Origin: Acarospora socialis | Taxonomy: Eukaryota > Ascomycota > Lecanoromycetes > Acarosporales > Acarosporaceae | NCBI GenBank assembly: GCA_025617375.2 | Contig: JAMYGW020000002.1 | Coordinates: forward strand, 1,674,001 to 1,738,000 | Direction: 5' to 3' | DNA length: 64,000 nt | In this document: one piece after another, positions 13,831 through 23,454 of the stretch | Numbering within the stretch: position 1 is the stretch's first letter | Layout: each line of letters starts with the position of its first letter | Notes under the pieces: generated by a model | Told to the model about the DNA's origin: nothing | Databases searched by the model: none | What the model saw: only the letters and a program-made list of their open reading frames with translations | Translations under genes and position numbers: made by a program

Positions 13831-14182
13831 TGTTATGATCAAAGTCAGTAGAAACTTGAAGCAAACTGATGTATACATGTGAAAGACATACATTCAGAGG
13901 ATGTTTAGACAGCAGTCACATGATATCTTGACATGCTTGATGATGAGCTTGATGAGCAAGCTCAATGAGTTGCATGAGTGAGTCACCTTGATGAACTCAA
14001 CAGCAAGATCAGCAAGTGAACTCACTATATAGTAGAATTGTTTTTCTTATAGAAACAATCATGTTCAACTTAAATAACTATCTAAGAGTTAAAGTTCAGA
14101 ACTGTTTCAGACCAGTTATTATATCAATAAGCACAAATTCTTAGTTCTACATACTCAAGAAATCTCAGATTAAAATGTTACA
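13831..14182 (+). repeat. Right LTR of the gypsy fossil
   Basis: Direct repeat partner of 7997-8348 with the same length and TG...CA ends. The internal chromodomain-like end of the element lies about 500 bp upstream, as expected for a chromovirus. Confidence 0.9.
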
Positions 14183-14432
14183 AGAAGTTCAATACAGTGT
14201 TTATTTGAATGAATAATATAGAAACTATGATCTTAATCAAGAATTCTGAGTTTTATGTCTATACAAAGCATATTGACATATATCATCATTATATACAAAA
14301 AGTCAAATCACAGAATCTTATTCATCTTAACTATGTTCTTATCAGTGATATAATCATCAACAGACTTACTAAGTTACTTTCTATCATCAAATTCACACAC
14401 TTTATTGATCTTATTGATCTTATCTGTCATTA
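14183..14432 (+). mobile_element. Ty1/copia RNase H fragment
   Basis: A short plus-strand stretch that reads like the end of copia RNase H (NSEFYVYTKHIDIYHHYI, then a RLTKLL-like motif and FIDLIDL). It begins exactly where the right LTR of the gypsy element ends. It meets a minus-strand copia fossil at about 14,440, so two copia remnants lie tail to tail. It is a truncated fossil. Confidence 0.6.
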
Positions 14433-15782
14433 AAGACTCTGTGATCTATATGAGAGAATATTGAGTTATTATTTGATGAACTTTAATAAAATGTATTCAA
14501 ATTGCATCAGAATCAATCAAATCTTTGTGATAAACTGAGTGATTTATCATAAAGATCTGTCTTTTTCTCTTTTTACTCATCTCACTGTTGCTGAAACAGT
14601 CTGAGAAGATGTGTCAGAAATTCAGATTTTATCTAATAAAAATTCTCATAAAGTTTTAGATCACATTCTTCAGTAGTCTATTTGAGCTTAGTGATGCACA
14701 TCACATATTGTGTAAATTAATTCTAGATACTCTAAATAATAATGACAACTAATACTATTTGCATGCTTTGACTGTCAAGTTTGACATGTATTGATGACTG
14801 ATAATGTTTGTTTTGCTTAATCTTTGAGTTCTTATATCAAGCTGTCAAGACACTAAAACAGTATGCACTTTCTCTAAAAAGTTTCTTGTTAATCTGAGTT
14901 CATAATCTGTTAAATTTATTGAAAGATATAAAGAATACTCATATTATACTGTTGACTAACTGTCTATCTAATGAAACATACACTATTAACTTGACTATAA
15001 TCAATGTAAATTATAAAGATTTTTCTGTTCACATACTCTGTCATGCAGACTATATGAATAATGAGCAATTTTTGATATTAGTTTCAACTAAGACTATGAA
15101 AGCAGCTAGAACATCACACTTCTCAACATGCTCAGTCTTTAGATCAAAATGAATGATTAAGACAAAGAGAGCTTTGTAAATTTGTGACTTAACAACAGAT
15201 GCAAAGATTTAATTATAATTGATGCTGAATTGCTGTTTGTAGTTCTTGACTATTCAGTGAGTCTTATAACAGCTAACTTAATCATAAACATTACACTTAA
15301 TTTTATACACTCAACATTCTTAAAGAACATACTGATTCAACAATACAGAAATTATTTCTTATGTATTGTTTTTCTTCAAAAAGTGTATCTTATTCTTCAT
15401 TGTTTGCTTTCACTTCTCATATAGTGACAACTCAATGACTTGTTTATAGATAGAAGATTTAACAATATTGTTCAAAGAAATTGCAACATATATATAGAAA
15501 AAATGTGTATCAAAGTCATCAAAGAAGTCAGAAAATTGAGAATTTTGAGATGAAGACAACAAAGATGAAAATTTGAAATGAAGAGAAGAATAGTTAACTG
15601 TAATGTTAAATGACATTGATAAGAAAGATGAGTGAATTTTAACAGCTGAATATTGTATAAATGACATCAAGTCTCAATTTTTCATGCTGAGCATACTAAA
15701 TCAAGATGTGTTCAATGAATGAGAATTATTCAAATTAACATCTTAAAGATCTTAAAAACACTGTAACAGCAAAGATCATAAC

Positions 15783-15944
15783 TGTTAGAATGTAAATCTA
15801 AGCTATGTGATTTAAGATATAATATATAAGTAAGTTATTGAAGTAAGTAGATAAAGAAGTGTGATCACTATATATGCAGTGAAGATGCTTAATAAGCATG
15901 CTTAGTCAGCATGATCTCATGTGAAGTGATCATACTTCATAACA
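15783..15944. repeat. Terminal direct repeat, left, of the TRIM-like element
   Basis: 162 bp, TG...CA ends, closely matching 16939-17087 apart from a short indel and scattered transitions. Confidence 0.85.
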
Positions 15945-16474
15945 AGTTTTTTTCTTTGAAACTGAAAGACAGTATTCTCACTGTGACAGCTATCTATGAC
16001 TATACTTTATATTTTTCTGATGTCTAATCTGTTTTAGAACTCATTATAATTCACTTTTATGATCTTGTTGTTGTCACATGAGTGTGAATGAAAATGTAAT
16101 GTGTTTGAAAAAACTGAATTTGAGTGCAAAATCAACATAAATTGAAATGTGTTGTAGTCATAAACAAGTGTAAAATTGAGTGTGAAATTGAATTGAAATT
16201 GACAAAATAAAAGAATAAAGACTGATAATTAGTCATGTTGAAAAGACATTGATTTGTATGCATTTTTGATGTCAAAAAAACAAGAAATCATCATCATAAG
16301 ATTTCAAATTAAGATGTTTATGCTGTCTGAATTGAACACAAAAACAGTTACATAAGTGTGTAATCTCAGACAGAGAAAAAAAGCTGTTTTCACTAAATAT
16401 TTAATCTGTAACAAACTCTTTGCAGTTATGTCTGAGCATGATGTTGTCATTAAATTTTGAGCAACAAATTTAAT

Positions 16475-16682
16475 GAAGATCTTCATAACAGTGATCTTAA
16501 CAGAAATCTCAGCAACAATCTCAACAGAAATCTCAATAGAATTCTCAGCAAAGAACTTAATAAAAATCTCAATAAAAATCTTGATAAAGATCTCAGTAAA
16601 AGACTCAACAGAGATTTCAGCAAAGATTTTAATAAAAATTTCAATAAAAATCTCAACAACAGTCTCAATAAAGATCTCAGAT
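16475..16682 (+). repeat. 12-bp minisatellite, about 17 units
   Basis: Degenerate tandem repeat with unit close to AATCTCAACAGA or AATCTCAATAAA. Because 12 is a multiple of 3, several frames stay open on both strands and give Asn/Leu-, Ile/Ser- or Leu/Arg-rich peptides. These are repeat artefacts and probably not proteins. It lies inside the TRIM-like element. Confidence 0.85.
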
Positions 16683-16938
16683 GAAAAAAAACTGTATTGA
16701 TGAAATATTTGTGTGACTATTCTTTTGACTATTTCTTTGATTTTGTTGTTCATGAGTACTTTGTCAATAATATTGTCAATTTCATTGTGTGTGAGAATCA
16801 TTGCTTAAGTGATTTGATGAACACAAGATGTTGTCTTTTGTATGAGAAATTACTAATAAATGAAAACTAAATATAGAAACTTAAGTGATCTAATTAAAGA
16901 ATCAAGCATTAAGAATTTGTGCAGTTGATGCTATCAAT

Positions 16939-17087
16939 TGTTAAAGTGTAAATCTAAGCTATGTGATTCAAGATATAATATATAAGTAAGTTATTGAAGT
17001 AAGTGAGTAAAGAGATGTAATCACTATATATGTAATGAAGATGCTTAGTCAGCATGATCTCATGTGAAGTGATCATGTTTCATAACA
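16939..17087. repeat. Terminal direct repeat, right, of the TRIM-like element
   Basis: 149 bp, TG...CA ends, partner of 15783-15944. It is followed directly by the ATAAC duplication. Confidence 0.85.
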
Positions 17088-19813
17088 ATAACAGTGATGT
17101 AACTGATCTGAAAACTTTTTCTGAAGAGAAAGAAGATTGTAATGACAAAGATGTGAATGAAAATGAGAAATTAAAAGAAAAATTGACAGTATTAAATGTC
17201 TTTCTCTTGCTGTAGATCTCTATGTTAATTATGTTTTCATAAATATTAATATCTTCTTTCACAAAACAGTTATAAGTAATAAGAACATGTTTTGATTCTA
17301 AGTTTCAAACATGATAGATAGAGCTACTGTTTATGTCTAAATAGTGATATTTAAGACTGTGATCATCAAATTTGACTTCTTGTTGATATTATTTCTTAAA
17401 AATATGTGCTTAAGCAGTAATATCAAAAATGTGAAAACTTAAAAGATCAGAAACATTGTCTGTTCATGCTTTATAGAGTATTGTATTGAGTGTATGAGTA
17501 AAAGATTAAATTTTTAAATAGATCACAGTTCAAATAACTTTTGATCAGAGATAAGATTTTAGATCAGAGTCTTTGAGTATAGCTTTAGTGAACTCACAAA
17601 TAATGCAATTTAGTCACTCAGAAACATCATTTTCTTCAGATGAGTAAAATGTAATAAATTTTCATGTAATATTATTGATGATGAATCAATTCTTCAGAAC
17701 AAGATATTCACACTTAAAATTAGTGTAAAAATGTTTTAAAAAATAATTAAGATGATCTGTCTTTATTAGAGTGATGAAGTTCTTAATATATTTAATTATT
17801 TTGATCTTGAACTTCATAAAAAATATTCAGATAAATCTGATAAAGTTGTTGATGAAGATAATAAATCATTTTGAATTGTCATAAATGATGAGTGTAATAA
17901 ATTCAATAATGTCTGAATAAACAAGATTTAGTGATCAAGTTACTCACTCAATAAAAGCATTATAAAGATAACATATCTGTCTGATCTTAATACATGACTT
18001 ACAGATGTTTTGATGTTTAGAAAGATTTTTAAAATTGATATTATTGATGATTTTAATCAGTTGCTTAATATTAACATGATTTAAGTGATCTAGTCAACAA
18101 TGTCACATTTTAAAAGATATCTTGAACTTTCTATTAATCACAAAAACATGAGACTGAGATGTATCATCAAGTTATAATTAAAATAAGTCATCAACTTCAG
18201 ATACATATCTGATGATTTTATTATTATGATGTAAAATACAATTCTTTATATTGAACATAATATTTTCAACTCATATACAAGTACTGAAAATGAGATTTAC
18301 AGAGATAGTAAGAAAGTGTATAATGTTATTGAGAATAATTTTTTATATATCTCTGTCAGAACAGACTAAATATAGAGAAACTTAATTTTTTTTTATAATC
18401 TTAGCTGCTCTGTTAACTGTAAGAAGAGATTTATCAATAAATTTATAAATAATGAAAAATTTACATATTGAGCACAAGTGATCAGAGACTGCAGTATTGA
18501 CAGTTTATATGTTTATAATATGAGATTCAATGACATAAGTATGAAAATGAAGCTCAACAACATCATAAACTTCAAAATAAAACTCAGAAACATGAGCTTC
18601 AGAATGAAGCTTGATGACATGAGTATTAAAATGAAGTTTGTTGATATGAGTCATAAAGTTAAGAGTTGTGATATTGTTATCACTAAACTTGAATAAAGTG
18701 AATGACTTAATCACTTTGTCTTTGCTCTTGTTCTTTTACTTAGCAAACTTAGTTACATCAAATTTCTTCTTCTTATAAAAATATTTAAAAAAACAATTAT
18801 GTTTTTCATGATCAGTCTTCTTGCAGTGAGTGCAAAGAAGTGACAATGTCAATTTAAAATTCAACTTAAAGATTAAATTTAAGTTCTTGCTTCAAAAGAT
18901 CATGATCACTGAGATCTTATTATTTTTTATTTTAATCTCATCAATAAGTTTAACAACAAAAGCATCAAAGATAGAAGTAACAACTCAAATAAATTAACAT
19001 TTAACTGTAACAAAGATGTTGAAAATAGAACTTAAATTATTAAGAAGAATCATGAGTATAACTTAGTTCAGAAAGATAGAATTTATTTTTTTTAAATATT
19101 GTGATAAAATTTTAAGTTGATCAACATAGTTCTTAATGAATTTGAAAGTGTTATAATGATGACTGAGAAATATAGTGAATGTGAGATATCTAATATTAAA
19201 TTCTTAAATTTCATACAACTTCTTCAGTTTTAATCACATCTGACAGACAAATAAATTTTGAATGAAGTTTTTAGAATCATTCTAACAAGAAAGAATTATA
19301 ATAGCACATACTTTATTGTTTTTTTTACTTCAGATGATGTATTTTGACAAGAACTTTGAGTTTAAGTCATTGATCACTTTAGATGTGACAATAAGTTCAA
19401 AGAAAGTGCTGAAAACAACAGCTCATAGATTTTTGTTTATAAAAACAAATTTAATGTTGATAGTTCATAAAACATAGTTATCAGTGTCAGCAAAATGAGA
19501 AAAGTTGAAAATGCTGTTCAAAAAAATCATAATTATGTGAATTGTTTCTGCAGAATGAACATCAAAATGTGTAGACTATTGAAAAGATGAAAAAGAAGAA
19601 CATCATTCAAGAATATTGAGACAACAACTTGAGAAAGCATGCAGATAGACTATTGAGAAAAAGATGCTGTCAAAACAGTGACAGTGAGATTAATTGAAGA
19701 CAAAAAAACATTCTAGATAAGACAAAAAGCTGAACTCATAATCTGTTGAAATTGAAATGTTTTTATTGCTTGATATTAGATGTCTTAATTATCTAGAAGA
19801 CTAGAATACACAA

Positions 19814-20126
19814 AGGATAACTTTTGTGTGTGGTGACTAAGTGTATCATGTGACATGGAAGATTCCGACACTAGGTCGGATAGGGTTGAACTCCTAAAGA
19901 GCCTCCTAATTCCAACAGAATTTCGTCTAGTTCCATCTGGGCCAACTTACCTGTGTAAAGTAAAGGTGAGCAAAGCTCCCGAGATCTGTGTTCACCCTTA
20001 GCTCATGCGAGGTAGCAGCCGTATGTGTCATGATCTGAACTGTCATCGCTGGAAGACCACTGCGCATCAGTCGGACATGGACAATACAAGATAGAAGACA
20101 GATCATCAGCTTGACTATAACAAAAC
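19814..20126. other. Composition boundary and upstream region of the signal peptide peptidase gene
   Basis: Around 19,813 the sequence changes within a few tens of bases from CG-free, AT-rich fossil DNA to normal host composition with CG, CC and GG. The remaining ~310 bp must hold the promoter and leader of the gene starting at 20,127. I see no clear TATA box. Confidence 0.6.
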
Positions 20127-22049
20127 ATGGCCCTTCCGGGGTCTACGACCGAGCTCATAGGCTACATCGCCTACGAGCTCTCATTGATACAACCGCTCAT
20201 CCCTACATACCTCCACCTACTCGTTGCAGCTCTCTTCCCAATCTACACCGGCGCACATGCCTCGCTCTCGCGACCCCCCTCCGCCGCCAAGCCGCCGAAG
20301 AAAAAGCAGGATACCGATGAGGATGAAAGCTCAGAAGAAACAGGACAGAAGATGGAAGGATTAGCACCTACCGACGCCATCATATTTCCTCTCCTGGCGG
20401 GGACCACGTTAGCAGCGTTATATTTCTTCTTGAAGTGGCTACAGGATCCAGCAGTGCTCAACAAAATTCTCAACTGGTACTTCTCGGGCTTTGGGGTTTT
20501 ATCCGTTGCACGACTTCTGATGGATAGTTTGGGAGTCCTCATATCATTCCTCTTCCCTTCTCGATATGTTGATAACGGAGTTCTTTGGCACGTTAAAAGC
20601 AAGCGTGCGGTTGCCGAGCGCATTCATAGCAAAGAGGAGAGTCCCACTGACTGCCGGCTGTCTCCTTTGCCGGGAGTTTTGGGAAGGATAAGCCTTCCTA
20701 TGCCATTATTGAATGCGCTCTGGGTCTTTCGTACTCTTCCAAACCGAAAGCTGAGAGTACGAGCCTACGTACGATCTTTGATAGAGACAGACCTTCGGAT
20801 CGGACTTCAAGGCTTTATTGGCGTTGGTCTTGCGACTGTCGCTGTAGTTTATTTCAACTTCGTGTCTAAGCCCTGGTGGTTGACAAACCTCTTGGGCTTT
20901 GGCTTTTCTTACAGTGCTCTTCAATTCATGTCTCCAACAACGTTCTGGACCGGTACCTTGATCCTAAGCTCTTTATTCGTCTACGATATCTACTTCGTCT
21001 TCTTCACACCACTCATGGTCACAGTCGCGACCAAGCTAGATATTCCCATCAAGCTACTGTTCCCTCGTCCGCCTGGTCCAGATGCAGACCCAACTAAGCA
21101 GTCGCTCTCCATGCTTGGGCTTGGAGATGTTGTTCTGCCCGGTATCATGATCGGATTGGCATTACGATTCGACCTTTACCTCTTCTACCTTCGAAAACAG
21201 ACACAAGGGGCTACCGAGGCAACGAATACTACCGAGATGACTGCCCAAGAGAGCGAGCCTAAAGCGCCGGATGCTTCTCATAGGAAGATTACCAAGGCAT
21301 TGTGGCGCACTGCCACGGGCAACTGGGGCGAGCGCTTTTGGACAGGCTGGTCGCGTGTACACACCAATGAACATAAAGGTGGTATTTTCCCGAAGACCTA
21401 TTTCCATGCCAGCCTTGGCGGCTACGTCCTCGGCATGCTGGTCACGCTCGGGGTTATGCAGGTAGCAAGCCATGCACAACCGGCGTTGCTGTATCTCGTA
21501 CCTGGAGTACTAGGCTCGTTATGGGGAACAGCACTGGTTAGAGGAGAGCTCAAGGAGATGTGGGAGTACACCGAGGCCGTTGAAGAAGATGAGGGTAAAG
21601 CAGAAGAACAGAAAGAGAACAAGGTAACGGAGAGTATCTTTTCGTTCAAGAGGGCGGAGAAAACAGCCAAAAGACTTGAAAAAGCTCTACGAGACGGAGA
21701 CACGGCGGAGAAAGAAAGGTCAGGAAATACGGAAAAGCCAGGGAAATCAAAGAAGAACGGGCCTCCGAGCAAAGACCGTCAATCGCGACACGACAAGAGC
21801 GATCTCGTTTTCTTCTCAATCAGTCTACCGTCTCCACCTCATTCAACAAAGAGTTTGGCTGAGACGCCTACTTCGGCGAAAATACCATTAGCGTCACCGG
21901 AGGACGAGTCTCAACTAGATCCAGAAGTTAATTCTCATCTGGCCAGTACATCGGGTGCGTCTCTTGTCTCTGAGATGTCGAGCCCTCGCCAGCGATCTGT
22001 AGCTCCTGATACTAAGGAACCAGTGGAAAAACGGCGGAGATTGGACTAG
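20127..22049 (+). CDS. Signal peptide peptidase (intramembrane aspartyl protease, family A22B)
   Basis: A single-exon gene of 640 residues with many hydrophobic segments between about residues 75 and 470. The presenilin/SPP catalytic motifs are present in order: VYDIYF near residue 284 (first Asp), GLGD near 332 (second Asp) and the QPALLYLVP PAL motif near 451. These proteases sit in the ER membrane and cut signal-peptide remnants and tail-anchored proteins within the bilayer. A Lys/Glu/Ser-rich hydrophilic tail (about 500-640) extends past the core, which makes it longer than animal SPP (~380). The hydrophilic stretch near residues 50-75 is common in fungal members. The start is the first in-frame ATG after the AT-rich boundary. 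It is convergent with the RRP43 gene downstream. I am confident of the family; the substrate is not predictable. Confidence 0.93.
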   Translation: MALPGSTTELIGYIAYELSLIQPLIPTYLHLLVAALFPIYTGAHASLSRPPSAAKPPKKKQDTDEDESSEETGQKMEGLAPTDAIIFPLLAGTTLAALYFFLKWLQDPAVLNKILNWYFSGFGVLSVARLLMDSLGVLISFLFPSRYVDNGVLWHVKSKRAVAERIHSKEESPTDCRLSPLPGVLGRISLPMPLLNALWVFRTLPNRKLRVRAYVRSLIETDLRIGLQGFIGVGLATVAVVYFNFVSKPWWLTNLLGFGFSYSALQFMSPTTFWTGTLILSSLFVYDIYFVFFTPLMVTVATKLDIPIKLLFPRPPGPDADPTKQSLSMLGLGDVVLPGIMIGLALRFDLYLFYLRKQTQGATEATNTTEMTAQESEPKAPDASHRKITKALWRTATGNWGERFWTGWSRVHTNEHKGGIFPKTYFHASLGGYVLGMLVTLGVMQVASHAQPALLYLVPGVLGSLWGTALVRGELKEMWEYTEAVEEDEGKAEEQKENKVTESIFSFKRAEKTAKRLEKALRDGDTAEKERSGNTEKPGKSKKNGPPSKDRQSRHDKSDLVFFSISLPSPPHSTKSLAETPTSAKIPLASPEDESQLDPEVNSHLASTSGASLVSEMSSPRQRSVAPDTKEPVEKRRRLD

Positions 22050-22377
22050 GGCAATAAAGCTACAAGATTTCTCGTGGGACATGGAATGTGTGTGGCCCAA
22101 ATATGGTGTTCCGTTTATACACCTGCGCGTCGGGTGACGCTGGGAATCTTCCTTTTTCACGGTTGTGGGATATCGAACTTGGTACTTAGATCAACCGAGA
22201 ATTCAAGCTAGACTTCTCCAACTGGTTCAGTCATATGGTTTTGGGCTCAGGGATCGATTGTTGGATACCCTAGTAAGCAATCTGTAGCTGATGCTCGCCG
22301 TGGCGTAAGTTCATTGCTATGCAACATATAACGCCTCTATATGCAACGCTTCCGAAAAGAACCACTCCCAGGCGTGA
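22050..22377. other. Convergent 3' intergenic region
   Basis: 328 bp between two converging stop codons. It should hold both 3' untranslated regions. No other feature seen. Confidence 0.6.
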
Positions 22378-23454
22378 CTAGCCAGCAATGACACTTTGCC
22401 ATTCCCTCCATCTTGCTTCCGCCAGTGCCACAGCTTCTTTCATTTCCCTCAGGCCAATTACCCCGCCTCCACTTTTCTCAGCCTTTATTATCTTGACAGA
22501 CTGCTCCGTGTGAGCCACAACAACGGTCAAGGTCTCCTTACAAAGTCCCTCTTCGAACGTATCCGGGTCCGCTAAGATCCAAGCCCGTCTCTGTCCCGTC
22601 TTCCCAACACCCTGCTGTCGAGGCTCGAACACGCAAAAGGTACTGGCGACCGGCACGCCTCTCAGTTCCAACCTCTTCGATTTCGACACCGCATCGTCAC
22701 AAAGAATCATCTCCCGATCAACATTCCACCACGCAAACGGCAGCCGCGTATCTCTCAGCGCAGCAACGACAGCCGCCCACGCCGCATCGAACGGATTGCC
22801 GTCCAGCGAAATGAATAAGATATCAATATACAGGCACCAGAACGCCTTGACCTCCGGCACCGAAGCCTCCTCGTCCTCGTCCTCGTCCTCGTCCCCATCC
22901 CCAGTGGACGGCGGCCGATGCCAAATCCTCAGATCATCCGCCCTGACCATTTTCGAAGCATGCAGTAGCGCCAGCACACGCTCGCTCAAACTCTGCGCCA
23001 GCGCAGACGGTGGGTTACCGGGCAAGTGTGCAGGCGAGCATCCCGTCGAAAGCTCTATGTTCGGCACGAGGAGGCCGATCTCCGCCACTTCCGTATCGTC
23101 GCCGAAATGAGATATGGCTGTGCCCGCGGACGTGCCCTCTACCCTATAGCCCGGCACGTCACTCGCGAGCAGGATCTCGCCTCGCACACCGCATACCGCG
23201 GCCGTGTCGCCGACCCTCACGACCGCGCTGCCGGATGCATGGGTGAGTGAGCCTCTATGAGCTGTTGCGGCGCGGAACTCCGAGGGCGCGCGTCCGTTGG
23301 GGCGTATGGGGCTTCGTGTGGCTGTGTCGGGGTCGAGGTGCGCGAGGAGGAACGGTGCGGGAGAGAGCTTGGCGAAGGTCTGGGCCGGGAAAGTGAGGCT
23401 GTTTTGTGTTGTTTCCGAATTTGTAGCTGTCGGATTAACCGGTTTGATGGCCAT
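22378..23454 (-). CDS. RRP43: Exosome complex subunit RRP43 (RNase PH-like)
   Basis: An intronless 358-residue protein. Its N-terminal part has the exosome RNase PH-fold signature: SPAPFLLAHL near residue 31, IRPNGRAPSEFR near 50, then GSLTHASGSAVVRVGDT and VCGVRGEIL. The C-terminal half keeps the FCVF...ILADPDTFEEGLC pattern of the fold. An acidic loop (DGDEDEDEDEEAS, about 185-198) is an insertion typical of fungal copies. Rrp43 is a non-catalytic ring subunit of the nuclear and cytoplasmic RNA exosome, which degrades and trims RNA 3' to 5'. I prefer RRP43 over RRP42 or RRP45 from the N-terminal wording and length, but cannot exclude a sister subunit without alignment. The start is the first ATG of the frame. 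The gene is divergent from the ferric reductase. Confidence 0.82.
   Translation of the reverse strand: MAIKPVNPTATNSETTQNSLTFPAQTFAKLSPAPFLLAHLDPDTATRSPIRPNGRAPSEFRAATAHRGSLTHASGSAVVRVGDTAAVCGVRGEILLASDVPGYRVEGTSAGTAISHFGDDTEVAEIGLLVPNIELSTGCSPAHLPGNPPSALAQSLSERVLALLHASKMVRADDLRIWHRPPSTGDGDEDEDEDEEASVPEVKAFWCLYIDILFISLDGNPFDAAWAAVVAALRDTRLPFAWWNVDREMILCDDAVSKSKRLELRGVPVASTFCVFEPRQQGVGKTGQRRAWILADPDTFEEGLCKETLTVVVAHTEQSVKIIKAEKSGGGVIGLREMKEAVALAEARWREWQSVIAG

Larger units (their letters stand above)
7997..14182 (+). mobile_element. Full-length Ty3/gypsy chromovirus fossil with paired LTRs
   Basis: Bounded by two direct repeats of 352 bp (7997-8348 and 13831-14182) that start TGTTA and end TTACA. 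On the plus strand the internal order is gag-like (~8460-9080, including YIEFNQLKFQIDQEKTLF), a Cys/His knuckle near 9290-9340, a coiled linker or protease region (~9500-10650) and reverse transcriptase (~10790-11350, with LCVNYRQLNKIT and ILIYSEDLEEH). RNase H (~11540-11760), integrase (~12050-12830) and a chromodomain-like end (~13120-13300) follow. It is a fossil with many breaks. No 5-bp target duplication abuts the LTRs (CATTG on the left, AGAAG on the right). It keeps the few CC/GG dinucleotides I found in the block, so it is probably the youngest large insertion. Confidence 0.9.
15783..17087. mobile_element. Small non-autonomous LTR element (TRIM-like), complete ends
   Basis: Two direct repeats (15783-15944, 162 bp; 16939-17087, 149 bp) share TGTTA...ATAACA ends and enclose about 1 kb without any pol-like peptide. 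The 5 bases outside each end are identical (ATAAC at 15778-15782 and 17088-17092), which marks a real insertion event into the older copia fossil. Total length is 1,305 bp. The interior holds a 12-bp minisatellite. Size, lack of pol and short terminal repeats fit a terminal-repeat retrotransposon in miniature. It is itself a mutated fossil, but structurally whole. Confidence 0.8.
14440..19800 (-). mobile_element. Ty1/copia retrotransposon fossil, interrupted by a small LTR element
   Basis: On the minus strand the parts run right to left in copia order. A gag region ends in a CCHC knuckle near 18,810-18,850 (CTHCKKTDHEKHNC). Integrase-like peptides lie between about 18,100 and 17,300 (ICEFTKAILKDSDLKSYL is typical). 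Reverse-transcriptase-like peptides lie between about 15,420 and 14,700 (an IFASVVKSQIYKALF-like stretch is diagnostic). A 1.3-kb element (15,783-17,087) splits integrase from reverse transcriptase and is flanked by a 5-bp duplication. The copy is a fossil with very many breaks. I could not identify its own LTRs. Its right end is taken as the composition boundary near 19,813. Confidence 0.75.

Noticed and set aside
7979-14192. GAAGTTCA present just outside both gypsy LTRs as a possible target duplication
   Set aside because: It is 8 bp long, lies at different distances from the two LTR ends, and is common in this low-complexity DNA. The abutting pentamers do not match.
16304-16801. 165-codon minus frame and Asn/Leu-rich plus frames
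   Set aside because: They arise from the 12-bp minisatellite, which keeps frames open in several phases.
22860-22910. GAGGAC/GTCCTC hexanucleotide-like run in RRP43
   Set aside because: It simply encodes the acidic loop of the protein in frame. Not a separate element.
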